Part shown: positions 35,796-45,341 of the stretch, piece after piece
How the letters are laid out: every line of letters starts with the position of its first letter
How positions within the stretch are numbered: position 1 is the stretch's first letter
DNA from: Chryseobacterium sp. SORGH_AS_0447
GTDB lineage: Bacteria; Bacteroidota; Bacteroidia; Flavobacteriales; Weeksellaceae
Reading direction: 5' to 3'
NCBI RefSeq assembly: GCF_030818695.1
Contig: NZ_JAUTAR010000001.1
Span: 2,226,501 to 2,290,500, forward strand
Length of the DNA: 64,000 bases
The notes under the pieces: model-generated
The model's database searches: none
What the model saw: the letters and a program-made list of their open reading frames with translations, nothing else
Told to the model about the DNA's origin: nothing
Translations under genes and position numbers: made by a program

Positions 35796-38237
35796 ATGAA
35801 TAAATATTATCCGTTAGTATTGTTGTTATTTTCAACCCTATTATTTTCACAGTCGAAAGTAATCATTAAAGATTCCGAAACCCACCTGCCGATTGGCAAT
35901 GCCACTGTGAGCTGCGATCATGCTATCCTGGGCAGAAGCAATTCGTCAGGAATCCTTTATTTTACATCAGACTGTAAAAAGGTTTCTGTGTCCGCACCTG
36001 ATTATAAGGAGGCAAGCTACCTTACCGACAAAATAATGGAAGTATTTCTCGTTAAAAGAGAACCTAAAACAAAATCGATAGAAGGCGTTGTCTTATCGGA
36101 TAAAAGTGACCCTAGGGCATTGGAAATCCTTCAGAAAGTAAATGATAATTACAATCAGAACTCTCCGCAGAGCTTAGAATCGTATGCTTATAAATCGTAT
36201 GAAAAAATAGCAATGGATCTGGATCAGGACAGTATTGAAAGCTACAACACTTACATCAGAAAAAGAATCGATTCATTGGAAAAGCTTCCGCAAAGACCCA
36301 TGAAGCCCAAAGATAAAAAGGACTCGTTACAGTCTGTACAACTGGCTCAGCTAGCAGGACAGAGCAAGATGTTTCTCTGGGAAAGGGCTTCCGAGGTGAT
36401 GTTTTCACAAAAATACGGGGAGAAAATCAATATTCTTGACAACCGCGTATCCGGTCTTAAGCAGCCTTTGTACGAACTGATGGCCTTCCGGTCCAACCGT
36501 AATAAGATTCCTAAAGAAGTAAAAGAGGAAAACAGGAACCTGTACCGTTTTTTCCTGACCGATTCCCTTGAGATCGACGGCCGGGAAAATTACGTCATCA
36601 GATTCAGACAGGTTAATAACCGGGAAGCGAGGGACCGTAAAAAATTCAACGGATATCTTTATATCGACAAAGCCACTTACGCTCTGAAAAAAATCGAGAG
36701 CGAAAGCAATGAGGCCAACGAAGGGACCATTACCAGCATCTGGATTCCCATAAATGATAAGTGGTTCCTGCTGAAAGAGGATTATAAGCTAAAAGTAAAC
36801 AGCAATGTTTTGGATATGAACATCAGTCTGAGAGGAGAAAAACCGGAAAAGAAAAAAGACAAGGGCAAAAAATTCGGAACATATGCGTATGCAACCGCCG
36901 ACTATTTTGATATTAAAACACCTATTGAAGAAGACCCTAAAGACTTCAAAGGATACACCATCAACGTGAAAAATTCCGACGGGAAATTACTGGATGAATA
37001 CCGCACGGAAAAACTTAATGAAAGAGAAGAAAATACATATGTGAAAATTGACAGCCTTAGCAGCGTTTATAAGCTGGACCAGAAAGCAAAAGGCCTAGCC
37101 GGGCTTTTAAAAGGAAGGCTGCGTCTGGGTATGGTTGATTTTGATTTAGCCAGAGTTTTCGGATATAATAAATACGAACACGTTCGTTTGGGCGCGGGAA
37201 TCAAGCTAAATGAAAGATTCAACCGTTATATTTCTCCGGATGCTTATTTTGCGTATGGAATTTATGATAAAAAATTTAAGTTCGGAGCGGGCGTTGATGT
37301 AAAAACGACTTTAGAGAAAAATTCATTTTTCAGGCTTGAATATTTTAACGATGTGGCCGCAGCAGGACGATTCTCAGAAAACCTTTGGAATTTCAGGATG
37401 CAGATCATGAATTCAGGAGTGGCCATCAACAATAATATTTTTTACAGCTACGAAGGCTTTAAACTGAGTTATGAAAACGATATTACCAATGGACTCACCT
37501 TAAATATAGCCACCAAAAAATCACAGGAGGAAGCTCTGTTTGATTACCGCTACAAAGATCTGGGAAATCGATTTAACATTACTTCAGCCACATTAACGCT
37601 GAAGTATTCTCCCAATTCAAAAAATATAATGACACCGGAAGGCAAATATACCTATGAGCAGAATTATCCGGAATTCTATGTCAATTATGAGCAGGGACTT
37701 AAAGCATGGGACGGTGATTTTAATTTCAGCAGGTTCGATGTGCTGATCAGTCATAATCTTAAAACCAAACTGGGCGTTACCGGAATCCGTGCCTACGGAG
37801 GATTTTTGTTGGGAGAAGCACCGATCTGGGAAAACTTTACCATGAACGGACTTGCCAACGGCAGGGGAGGCTTAAACTTCAACCTGACCTCTTACCTGGG
37901 ATTTGCCACCATGGAAGGAGGGAAATATTACAATGATAAATTTGCAGGAGTTTACCTGACCCACAGACTGCCGTGGTATTTTAAAAGCTTCGGCAAAAAT
38001 GTTTCAAGTTTCGATGTGATCTACAGAGGAATTACTGGAGATATGAAAAACCCTCAGAACCACCAGTTCAAATTTGAAACCCTGAACCATCTGTACAACG
38101 AAGTCGGCCTGGAGTGGAATAACTTCCTTTCCTCACAGTTCAACCTCGGGTTCTTCTATAGAGTCGGTCACTACAACACCGGAAGTTTTAAAGATAATTT
38201 TGCGATCCAATTTAAATTGAGATTGCTGGGATTCTAG
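35796..38237 (+). CDS. DUF5686 family outer-membrane protein with carboxypeptidase-regulatory-like domain
   Basis: The 813-residue product has a signal peptide (LLFSQ cleavage near residue 19). A short N-terminal carboxypeptidase-regulatory-like beta domain follows (about 20-75). Then comes the DUF5686 region with SYAYKSYEKIAMDLDQ and the YLYIDKATYALKKIES block, and a C-terminal beta-barrel ending FKLRLLGF. DUF5686 proteins are outer-membrane proteins common in Bacteroidota, of unknown function. It lies 101 bases after the AsmA-like gene on the same strand, so an envelope-assembly pair is possible. A strong terminator follows. Confidence 0.88.
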   Translation: MNKYYPLVLLLFSTLLFSQSKVIIKDSETHLPIGNATVSCDHAILGRSNSSGILYFTSDCKKVSVSAPDYKEASYLTDKIMEVFLVKREPKTKSIEGVVLSDKSDPRALEILQKVNDNYNQNSPQSLESYAYKSYEKIAMDLDQDSIESYNTYIRKRIDSLEKLPQRPMKPKDKKDSLQSVQLAQLAGQSKMFLWERASEVMFSQKYGEKINILDNRVSGLKQPLYELMAFRSNRNKIPKEVKEENRNLYRFFLTDSLEIDGRENYVIRFRQVNNREARDRKKFNGYLYIDKATYALKKIESESNEANEGTITSIWIPINDKWFLLKEDYKLKVNSNVLDMNISLRGEKPEKKKDKGKKFGTYAYATADYFDIKTPIEEDPKDFKGYTINVKNSDGKLLDEYRTEKLNEREENTYVKIDSLSSVYKLDQKAKGLAGLLKGRLRLGMVDFDLARVFGYNKYEHVRLGAGIKLNERFNRYISPDAYFAYGIYDKKFKFGAGVDVKTTLEKNSFFRLEYFNDVAAAGRFSENLWNFRMQIMNSGVAINNNIFYSYEGFKLSYENDITNGLTLNIATKKSQEEALFDYRYKDLGNRFNITSATLTLKYSPNSKNIMTPEGKYTYEQNYPEFYVNYEQGLKAWDGDFNFSRFDVLISHNLKTKLGVTGIRAYGGFLLGEAPIWENFTMNGLANGRGGLNFNLTSYLGFATMEGGKYYNDKFAGVYLTHRLPWYFKSFGKNVSSFDVIYRGITGDMKNPQNHQFKFETLNHLYNEVGLEWNNFLSSQFNLGFFYRVGHYNTGSFKDNFAIQFKLRLLGF

Positions 38238-38256
38238 AAAAACAATAAAAGACAAA

Positions 38257-38288
38257 AAATGCAGTTGCCGAAAGCAACTGCATTTTTT
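38257..38288 (+). terminator. Rho-independent terminator after the DUF5686 gene
   Basis: A 12-base stem AAATGCAGTTGC with GCAACTGCATTT, a CGAAA loop and a T-run. Confidence 0.93.
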
Positions 38289-38375
38289 ATTTGATGTAAT
38301 CGATTTTACTATAATAGCAAACTTTTTATGTTTGATCTTTACATGTAAACAATCAATATTAAACGCCTTGTTTTT

Positions 38376-38606
38376 CATTCCCGCTTGAGTCTAGACCTAA
38401 TATCAGAGCATAACCTTGACAATTAAAGCTTAAATTCTTACTGAAAATTCAAGAGAAGTAATAATTGGAAATATTCGTACCTGGATTCCGAACCGGAATG
38501 ACAAATACTGTGAAAAATCCTTCTTGTTTTTATCGTTAAAAATATAAAACATAAAGCGCCCTGTTTTGTCATTCCCGCAGGGAATCCAGAAATAGTATTA
38601 GAAAAT
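38376..38606. repeat. Partial copies of the dispersed element head (CATTCCCG...GGGAATC)
   Basis: Three fragments occur in this gap: CATTCCCGCTTGAGTCTAGA at 38376-38396, a reverse copy with GGATTCCGAACCGGAATGAC near 38480-38505, and TGTCATTCCCGCAGGGAATC near 38571-38592. They match the first block of the element at 10354. The remainder of 38289-38707 is AT-rich with no gene seen. Confidence 0.5.
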
Positions 38607-38707
38607 AGCAAGGACAGATTATTACTAAAAATCAGAAAGAGTTATATTTAAAACACTTTCAACACTCAAATATCCTTTTAAAATAATATCCTTTAAAAGC
38701 AATTATA

Positions 38708-39955
38708 CTAAAACCTCAACGCGAGCAAAGCCCCGATCAATGCCGGGATCATTACAACAGCTCCCAATTTCAGAAATTCCCATCCGCTCATATCGTAGCC
38801 GTTTCTTCTGAGCTCTTTAAGCCATAGAATGGTCGCTAACGATCCTGTAATCGAAAGGTTGGGGCCAAGATCAATACCGATCAGGATTCCGCTTCTGACC
38901 GCTTCGGGCAGATGGACGGCTGAAACCGTATACCCTGCAATAAGTCCGGCAGGAAGATTATTGATGAGGTTACTTCCAAAAGCGACTACCAGTCCCGCGA
39001 GCCAGGCAGTGGTTTCCGTTGCCCGATGAGCTTCTTCCGAAAGTTTTTGTGACAGCGAATCGATAATCCCGGTCTGCTGAACCGCTTCCACCAGAATAAA
39101 CAGGCCGGCAACCAGCGGAATCACCGACCACGATATATGGCGGGCGAATTCAACCGGGTTTTTTCGTCCGGCTATTAAAACAAGAACGGCAGTACTTACC
39201 CCCGCAATCGCGGTGGGCAGTCCGAGATCCCATTTCATGGCGGATGCAGACAGGAGAAGCAGGGTTGTAATAATTATTCCTGCCAGTGCCATTTTACCGC
39301 CCGGCTGTAGAGGTTCGGCCTCAATTTCAGAATCAATGGATTCGCGCAGTAATTTTTTCTGGGTCAGATACAGCATCAGGAAAGTGATCGATACCGAAAA
39401 CAGCGAAGGTATTAGGTAAGTTTTGAACCATACCGCCAGTTGAGGCATTTCCGTTCCATAAATTACCAGGTTGGCAGGGTTGGAAATGGGCAGGATAAAA
39501 GATGCGGCATTGGCGATGAAAGCACAGATCAGCAGGTAGGGCAGTGTATTCTTTACTTTGGCCCGGCTCACCGCAACAGCAACTGCCGGTGTCAGCACAA
39601 CCGCAGTCGCATCGTTCGATAGGAAGGTTGTTACCACAAGTCCGACAAGGTAGATCATAACAAAAAGCCTGAAAGCAGAGCCTTTGGAAAACCTGATCGC
39701 ATGGCAGGCAAGCCAGTTGAATAGGCCTTCTCTGCGCGCCGATTCGGCGAGGGTCATCATTCCGATCAGGAAAAGATAGACGTCCAGTCCTTTGCCTATT
39801 CCGGTCCATGCATCCTGTAAGGAAATCAGTCCGAAAACAAGCAGCAGCAACGTGCCGGCAACAGCCCACACCGCTTCCTGAATTTTGTAAGGCCGGATAA
39901 TAACTCCGGCAATGGTAACAAAAGCTATAAGGCAGATAAAAAATTCACTGTTCAT
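38708..39955 (-). CDS. ArsB-type / ion transporter superfamily membrane protein
   Basis: The 415-residue protein has about 11-12 membrane segments. It carries the duplicated signatures of the ArsB/SLC13-like ion transporters: LSNDATAVVLTPAV and ISNPANLVIYG in the first half, GSNLINNLPAGLIAGY and GIDLGPNLSITGSLATILWL in the second. These match arsenite/antimonite efflux pumps best. No arsR, arsC or arsA lies next to it, so an arsenic role is not supported by context. The upstream minus-strand gene encodes an MFS transporter, 187 bases away. Confidence 0.85.
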   Translation of the reverse strand: MNSEFFICLIAFVTIAGVIIRPYKIQEAVWAVAGTLLLLVFGLISLQDAWTGIGKGLDVYLFLIGMMTLAESARREGLFNWLACHAIRFSKGSAFRLFVMIYLVGLVVTTFLSNDATAVVLTPAVAVAVSRAKVKNTLPYLLICAFIANAASFILPISNPANLVIYGTEMPQLAVWFKTYLIPSLFSVSITFLMLYLTQKKLLRESIDSEIEAEPLQPGGKMALAGIIITTLLLLSASAMKWDLGLPTAIAGVSTAVLVLIAGRKNPVEFARHISWSVIPLVAGLFILVEAVQQTGIIDSLSQKLSEEAHRATETTAWLAGLVVAFGSNLINNLPAGLIAGYTVSAVHLPEAVRSGILIGIDLGPNLSITGSLATILWLKELRRNGYDMSGWEFLKLGAVVMIPALIGALLALRF

Positions 39956-40142
39956 GATGAATGGAAAATAATCTTTATAAATGATGAGTAATGGGTAAAT
40001 GATCTTAAAGTTTAAATGTAGTTGAAAATGATTTCTCGTAGATCATAATGATCACACAAATATAAATTCAAATAAAATTTGCGTGAGATGATATCATTTA
40101 AATAAGATCGAAATTGATGATAAAATTTAAAATTTTGCTTTT

Positions 40143-41384
40143 TTAAGCTGGCTCTGAACAGGCTTCGGACGGCGCACATTCCTTTTTCATGGTTTTGGCA
40201 TTGAAAACCCAAAGTGCGATAGAAATAACGGCAATGCTACCCAAAATAAGAAACGCTGAGCTGTATCCCATCTGCTGGGCAATCCAGCCGCCGATCGCCG
40301 GACTTAAAGCGGCACCGATTCCCTGAACCGTCATTACTGCGCCCTGCCCGATATTAATCCGTCCTGTCCCGTTGAGAATATGGGCAACTAGTCCGGGTAC
40401 GGCAACACTCTGCAGCCCTGCGCCGATACCGTCAAGAATCTGTACGGGATATAAGCCCACTTCACTGATCATTTGTGAAGCAATCAGCCCTCTGAGCGGA
40501 AGGGAAAGAAAAGAAATCAGCATAATCATCCAGTAGTCGTTCTTTTCAGCGATTTTCATCCCGGCAATGGAAGTGGCAATCATGACAAGCTGGGCAATAA
40601 TTACTGTTAATGCCACAAACATATAGGCATTTTCCTGCATTTTTGAAGCAGCTGCCATTCCGTAAAGAGGCAGCAGGGCACCGTTCCCAAGGTGGAAACA
40701 GGCCAGCGCTCCGGCAAGGATCAGCAACGGTTTACATTTCAGCAGGACATCGAGCCCGCTTGCTTTTTCATCCTGTTCCGCATCGGTTTTCATTCCGCGG
40801 GCGGCTTTATGGTCTATGCTGTCTGCCGGGATCATCAATACGCTGATGATCGTTAAAACTCCAAAAAGAGCGGCCAGAAGAACGACAGCGGTCATTCCCC
40901 ATTTCAATCCCAGGTAACCTGACAGTGCGGCGCCCACAACATTTCCGGCGTGGTTAAAAGCCTGATTCAGTCCGTTCTGCCGGTTGAAACCTTTCTGTTT
41001 TACAATACCCAATGTGATCCCCACTACAGCCGGTCCTATGGCTGCCCCTGCAATGGCCGTCGCAACCTGTGAAAGACTGACCACCCAGAAGTTCTGGGAA
41101 AGCAGAATAAGGGCTGAAGCGATAACGGTAAAGATTCCGGGAATAATTACAAATCTCCTTTTGTGATTGGTGGAATCGATGACCGCACCTGCAGGCGTGG
41201 TCATCAGCATTCCCGCCACACCGCCCAGGGACATTACGGTACCGATCGGTCCGCTCTGCCACCCTTTGGAAAGAAGAAAGATCCCGAGAAAAGGACCGAT
41301 ACCGGCCTGCATATCGGCCATAAAGAAATTAAGCGCCTTCAGGGCTTCTAGGGTGCGTTGTCCGGCGTGAGTAGATTTTTTCAT
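40143..41384 (-). CDS. MFS transporter
   Basis: The 413-residue protein has 12 membrane segments in two halves separated by a charged loop (about 190-215). It has the major facilitator look, with MSLGGVAGMLMTTPAGAVIDSTNHKRR in the position of the loop 2-3 signature. No substrate can be read from the sequence; efflux is likely for a lone transporter. It lies upstream of the ArsB-type gene on the same strand. The 300-base gap to the divergent PAP2 gene shows no repeat or conserved site that I recognise. Confidence 0.88.
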   Translation of the reverse strand: MKKSTHAGQRTLEALKALNFFMADMQAGIGPFLGIFLLSKGWQSGPIGTVMSLGGVAGMLMTTPAGAVIDSTNHKRRFVIIPGIFTVIASALILLSQNFWVVSLSQVATAIAGAAIGPAVVGITLGIVKQKGFNRQNGLNQAFNHAGNVVGAALSGYLGLKWGMTAVVLLAALFGVLTIISVLMIPADSIDHKAARGMKTDAEQDEKASGLDVLLKCKPLLILAGALACFHLGNGALLPLYGMAAASKMQENAYMFVALTVIIAQLVMIATSIAGMKIAEKNDYWMIMLISFLSLPLRGLIASQMISEVGLYPVQILDGIGAGLQSVAVPGLVAHILNGTGRINIGQGAVMTVQGIGAALSPAIGGWIAQQMGYSSAFLILGSIAVISIALWVFNAKTMKKECAPSEACSEPA

Positions 41385-41684
41385 AGATAACCTCAGTATT
41401 AATTGGTTTAAATGTAAAATAGGAAACCCTGCTTCAGAACGTGCTGTGATCCGCTGATGATCAGGCTTTCATATCTTTAATTTTGTGTGTAAATGATATG
41501 GGTAAGCCTGCCAAAAAGTATTCCAAATATGACCAGGATCATATTAATAATCTGAGACATTACGGTAATGACATTATGTAAGGAATAATTGCACGATAAA
41601 TTTTAATGAATTTTAAATAAATTAATGGACGGATTTTTATTCGTCGTCTGCTTTTCCTTATTTTTAAAGTTCAAATAATAGCCT

Positions 41685-42446
41685 ATGAAATTGGTAACCG
41701 TAACAGTCCTGATTTTTTCAAATATCATCTTTGGTCAGATCAAGCCGGATTCGTCTTTGATGAAGGAAGACCTGAAATATGAAGACAAAGTGTATAAGCC
41801 CAGTTATAAAAAGCTTATTGTTCCGGCGGTTTTTGTAGGATTCGGTGTGACCAGCCTTACTTCCGATGCACTGAAAAACCTTAACAATACAACGAAATAT
41901 GAAATCGGAGAGCATCAGCCGAAGCATATTACTTTAGATAATTATACCCAGTATGTCCCAGCCGCTATGGTGTACGGTTATAACCTCGCCGGTGTCAAGG
42001 GAAAGCACAATTTTAAAGAGCGTACGATTATTTACGGGACTTCACAGCTGATTGCGGCGGCGATCGTCCTTCCGTTGAAGCATACGATAAAAGAAGAACG
42101 TCCGGATGGCTCCAACCGTCTTTCGTTTCCTTCCGGGCATACGACAACCGCATTTTCGTCGGCGCAGTTCCTGTTCAGGGAATATCAGCACGAAAACTTT
42201 TGGCTGGCCGTTTCAGGATACCCGGTGGCACTTTTTACCGGAATTTACAGAACCCTGAATGATAAGCATTGGGTCGGCGATGTGGTAGCGGGGGCTGGTT
42301 TCGGGATTCTGAGTACGGAACTCGCTTATTGGCTGTTTCCGTTTATCAATAAACATTTGAATAAAAAGGATTCAAAAAGTTTTACCTACATATATCCTGT
42401 ATTGCAATCGAAAAACGCAGGAGCAGGATTGGTTTTAAATTTCTGA
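41685..42446 (+). CDS. PAP2 family phosphatase
   Basis: The 253-residue product has a signal-like N-terminus (about 1-18). It carries the three PAP2 motifs: KHTIKEERP, SFPSGHTTTAFS, and YRTLNDKHWVGDVV with the catalytic His and Asp. The Arg of motif 3 is preceded by Tyr rather than the more usual Ser. The enzyme probably removes phosphate from a lipid phosphate at the membrane, such as undecaprenyl pyrophosphate or phosphatidate. It looks monocistronic. Confidence 0.9.
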   Translation: MKLVTVTVLIFSNIIFGQIKPDSSLMKEDLKYEDKVYKPSYKKLIVPAVFVGFGVTSLTSDALKNLNNTTKYEIGEHQPKHITLDNYTQYVPAAMVYGYNLAGVKGKHNFKERTIIYGTSQLIAAAIVLPLKHTIKEERPDGSNRLSFPSGHTTTAFSSAQFLFREYQHENFWLAVSGYPVALFTGIYRTLNDKHWVGDVVAGAGFGILSTELAYWLFPFINKHLNKKDSKSFTYIYPVLQSKNAGAGLVLNF

Positions 42447-42612
42447 AAATTAAAATTTTAAATAAATTCCAGTGATGAACAACTTTGTTTTGTATTTTAT
42501 TTTTTATTCCCGCTGTTCCCTACGTTCATCAACCAATAATAACCGGATGGATCGGCAAAACCGATGAGAATAAAAAATCTAAGCAGAAGAATCAATAGTA
42601 AAAACCTCAATT

Positions 42613-42655
42613 TTGAATTTTAAACTTTGAATCTTGAACTTTAAACCTTAAACCA
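42613..42655 (+). repeat. Degenerate TTTAAAC/TTGAAT heptamer repeats
   Basis: About five near-tandem units of the type TTTAAAC, TTTGAATC and TTGAAC directly precede the VIT gene. Similar degenerate tandem words of different sequence precede or follow other genes here (5147-5173, 19747-19770, 20217-20245 and 26085-26155). Confidence 0.4.
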
Positions 42656-42665
42656 TAAACTCCTT

Positions 42666-43361
42666 ATGCATCACCACTTAGAAAAACATTATGTAAACAG
42701 GGTAGGGTGGCTACGGGCAGCCGTGCTGGGTGCCAACGATGGCCTGCTTTCCACGACAAGCATCGTTATCGGGGTAGCCGCAGCATCACCGGACCGTAAT
42801 ACGATCATCCTTGCTGCTCTTGCCGGAATGATTGCCGGGGCTCTGTCGATGGCTGCCGGAGAATACGTTTCCGTAAGCTCGCAGGAAGATACCGAAAAAG
42901 CCGATCTCCTCAGGGAAAAGCGGGAGCTTGAGGAAATGCCTGAAATAGAGCTGCAGGAACTCGCCAGAATCTATGAAAAAAGGGGAGTTAGTAAGGAAAC
43001 GGCGTTGCTTGTCGCTACGGAACTTACCCATCATGATGCTTTGGCGGCACATGCACACGACGAATTGGGCATCAATGAAATTACCCAGGCTAAACCTTTA
43101 CAGGCTGCATTAGCTTCCTTCGGATCGTTTGCTTTGGGGGCCCTGCTGCCGTTTATGGTTTCCCTGTTGGCTCCGATTCAGCAGATGGTTTATTTCCAGT
43201 ATGGCTTTTCCATAATTTTCCTGATGGTTCTCGGCGCAGTTTCTGCCAGGACGGGCGGTTCTAAAATCGGTATTGCGGTATTGCGGATCTGCTTTTGGGG
43301 AACGATTGCCATGGGTGTAACGGCAGTAATAGGACATCTTTTCGGAGTGACGGTTTCATAG
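42666..43361 (+). CDS. VIT1/CCC1 family Fe2+/Mn2+ transporter
   Basis: The 231-residue protein has five membrane helices. The CCC1/VIT signatures are RAAVLGANDGLLSTTSIVIGVA near the N-terminus and AGALSMAAGEYVSVSSQEDTEKAD. These are followed by the cytosolic metal-binding helical region rich in Glu and His (about 75-140) and two more helix pairs. Members move Fe2+ or Mn2+ out of the cytosol. The start at 42666 gives the usual HHHLEKHY N-terminus. It stands alone. Confidence 0.92.
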   Translation: MHHHLEKHYVNRVGWLRAAVLGANDGLLSTTSIVIGVAAASPDRNTIILAALAGMIAGALSMAAGEYVSVSSQEDTEKADLLREKRELEEMPEIELQELARIYEKRGVSKETALLVATELTHHDALAAHAHDELGINEITQAKPLQAALASFGSFALGALLPFMVSLLAPIQQMVYFQYGFSIIFLMVLGAVSARTGGSKIGIAVLRICFWGTIAMGVTAVIGHLFGVTVS

Positions 43362-43564
43362 ACAATACATTTTTATTAATTTTAAATTTCAATATAAAAA
43401 TCGTCTGTATTTCTAAAGCTTAAATCGATACTGACTATGAATCAATAGAAAATTCCGCCTGGCCGACTATTTAAGTTTAGTGATTATGCTTCAAAACTGT
43501 TTATAGTTCTACTCTGGCAGATGATTTAAAATAAATTTAAATTTTATCGGGACAGTTTGGGATT

Positions 43565-43648
43565 ATGATTTTGATCATATTTTACTCCGTTGTATATATC
43601 GGTTTATGCCTCCTGCTGTATGGTATCTTTATTATTATCTGTAGATAG
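43565..43648 (+). CDS. Possible very small membrane protein (27 aa)
   Basis: A 27-codon frame encodes an almost uninterrupted hydrophobic helix (ILIIFYSVVYIGLCLLLYG) ending in Cys-Arg. It lies in the 465-base gap before the LOV kinase gene, where nothing else is seen. Such a composition can arise by chance in T-rich DNA, and no promoter or terminator supports it, so this is only a candidate. Confidence 0.22.
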   Translation: MILIIFYSVVYIGLCLLLYGIFIIICR

Positions 43649-43826
43649 TGGAATTTCAAAGGTTATCTTTTTATGATCAGCTGCATCTTTTTATGCGTAG
43701 GCCCTCCATTTTTTAAATATATGGGCATAATATTTGGTTTTGTAGATGAGTATAAATGAAAACTCGTGAATACCATACTTCAGTGGCTATTTCGGTTGTT
43801 AAAATGTACAAGTAATATTATACTTT

Positions 43827-45341
43827 ATGAATGACAATAATCTCGAACTTTATTTAAAAGCACTGGACTCTGCAAATTCAGGAATTATCATCACAGACAA
43901 TAGTCTGCCGGATAACCCTATCATTTACTGTAACAAGGCATTTGAAAAAATTACGGGATATGCCCATGAAGAAATTATCGGCCACAACTGCCGTTTTTTA
44001 CAGATGAAAGATCGGAACCAGCGGGAACGTGCCATCTTAAAAAAGCATATCGAAGATGGTGAGGAATGTAGGGTGGAAATCAGGAATTACAGAAAAAACG
44101 GCGATTTATTTTGGAATGAACTTTATATTTCGCCAGTAAAAGATAAAAACGGAGTGATAACCCATTTTATAGGGGTTCAGAATGACATTACCGACCGTAA
44201 AAAAGCCGAGCAGGACCTACGGGAGGAAAAGGCCAGCGTTGAAAGAAAAGTGAAGGAACGTACTCAGGAACTTCAGGAAAATGAAGCCTTCCTTTCCAGT
44301 ATTATTCAGACGGTGAGGGAAAGCCTTTTGGTACTGGATCCGGAATTCAGGGTAATCAGTGTCAATTCTTATTTTCTGAAGACCTTCAAGGTTACCGAAG
44401 AGGAGACAATTGGAAAAGTATTGTATGAGCTTGGAAACCATCAATGGGATATTGAACCGTTACGGGAAATGCTTGTTAAAATCTTACCGACCAATAATCC
44501 GGTGATCGACTTTGAGGTAGACCACGATTTTCCTTACATCGGCCGAAAACTTATGCTTCTCAATGCCTACAGGATCGAGTTTGAAGGGCAATACAAAGAC
44601 CGGATTCTCCTTGCTATTGAAGATATTACCGATAAGAGGGAAATAGACCGCCGTAAGGATGATTTCCTTTCGATTGCCAGCCATGAGCTGAAAACTCCTT
44701 TAACGACGATAAAAACACTGGTACAGCTGCTGGAACGCATGCTTGATAAAGGCATAGATGATAAATTCAGATCGACCCTGCATAAAGTTTCAATCAATAT
44801 TGAAAGGCTGAATAATCTCATTACGGAATTGCTGGATACTTCCAAGATTCATTCGGGGAATATCGAAATCAACAGAACGCCGTTTGATCTTAATGCTTTG
44901 ATCCATGAGACCGTAGAAAACAGCTTATTTGGTATATCGTCGCACCGTATCGAGATCAAAGGCAGCACCAACGCTATTGTGGAAGGTGACGAAATAAAAA
45001 TATCACAGGTACTGAACAATATTGTCTCTAATGCCCTTAAATATTCCCCTGAAGCCGATAAAATAGAAATCCAGCTTGGAAACGTAGGGAATTTTGTAAA
45101 AGTTTCGGTAAAGGATTTTGGCGTAGGAATTGATTATGATGACAAATCCAAAATTTTCGAGAGATTTTTTAGGGTAAAAGATGTTCAGCAGAAATTCTCG
45201 GGACTGGGTATCGGGTTGTATGTAAGCCAGGAAATCATCAAGATGCACGGCGGTACGATCTGGGTCGAAAGTGAGCTTGGAAGCGGATCTGTTTTCAGTT
45301 TTACATTACCGATTTTAAAAATGAAGAAAAGTGAAAAATAA
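43827..45341 (+). CDS. LOV-domain blue-light histidine kinase (LOV-PAS-HK)
   Basis: The 504-residue protein begins with a PAS domain of the LOV type. The photoactive cysteine is Cys55 in GHNCRFLQ, the FMN-contacting Asn87 is in RNYRKNG and Asn97 in FWNEL, and the Gln that transmits the signal is Gln118 in IGVQND. A second PAS domain (about 150-270), a HisKA domain with the phospho-acceptor His286 in SHELKTP, and a HATPase with the N-box NNIVSNALKY and G-box DFGVGI follow. No membrane segment is seen, so it is cytosolic. The stop overlaps the start of the next gene, a receiver domain now frameshifted. Blue light is the expected signal; targets are unknown. Confidence 0.9.
   Translation: MNDNNLELYLKALDSANSGIIITDNSLPDNPIIYCNKAFEKITGYAHEEIIGHNCRFLQMKDRNQRERAILKKHIEDGEECRVEIRNYRKNGDLFWNELYISPVKDKNGVITHFIGVQNDITDRKKAEQDLREEKASVERKVKERTQELQENEAFLSSIIQTVRESLLVLDPEFRVISVNSYFLKTFKVTEEETIGKVLYELGNHQWDIEPLREMLVKILPTNNPVIDFEVDHDFPYIGRKLMLLNAYRIEFEGQYKDRILLAIEDITDKREIDRRKDDFLSIASHELKTPLTTIKTLVQLLERMLDKGIDDKFRSTLHKVSINIERLNNLITELLDTSKIHSGNIEINRTPFDLNALIHETVENSLFGISSHRIEIKGSTNAIVEGDEIKISQVLNNIVSNALKYSPEADKIEIQLGNVGNFVKVSVKDFGVGIDYDDKSKIFERFFRVKDVQQKFSGLGIGLYVSQEIIKMHGGTIWVESELGSGSVFSFTLPILKMKKSEK

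Noticed and set aside
38708..39955. Arsenic resistance operon
   Set aside because: Only the ArsB-like transporter is present; no arsR, arsC, arsA or acr3 is nearby.
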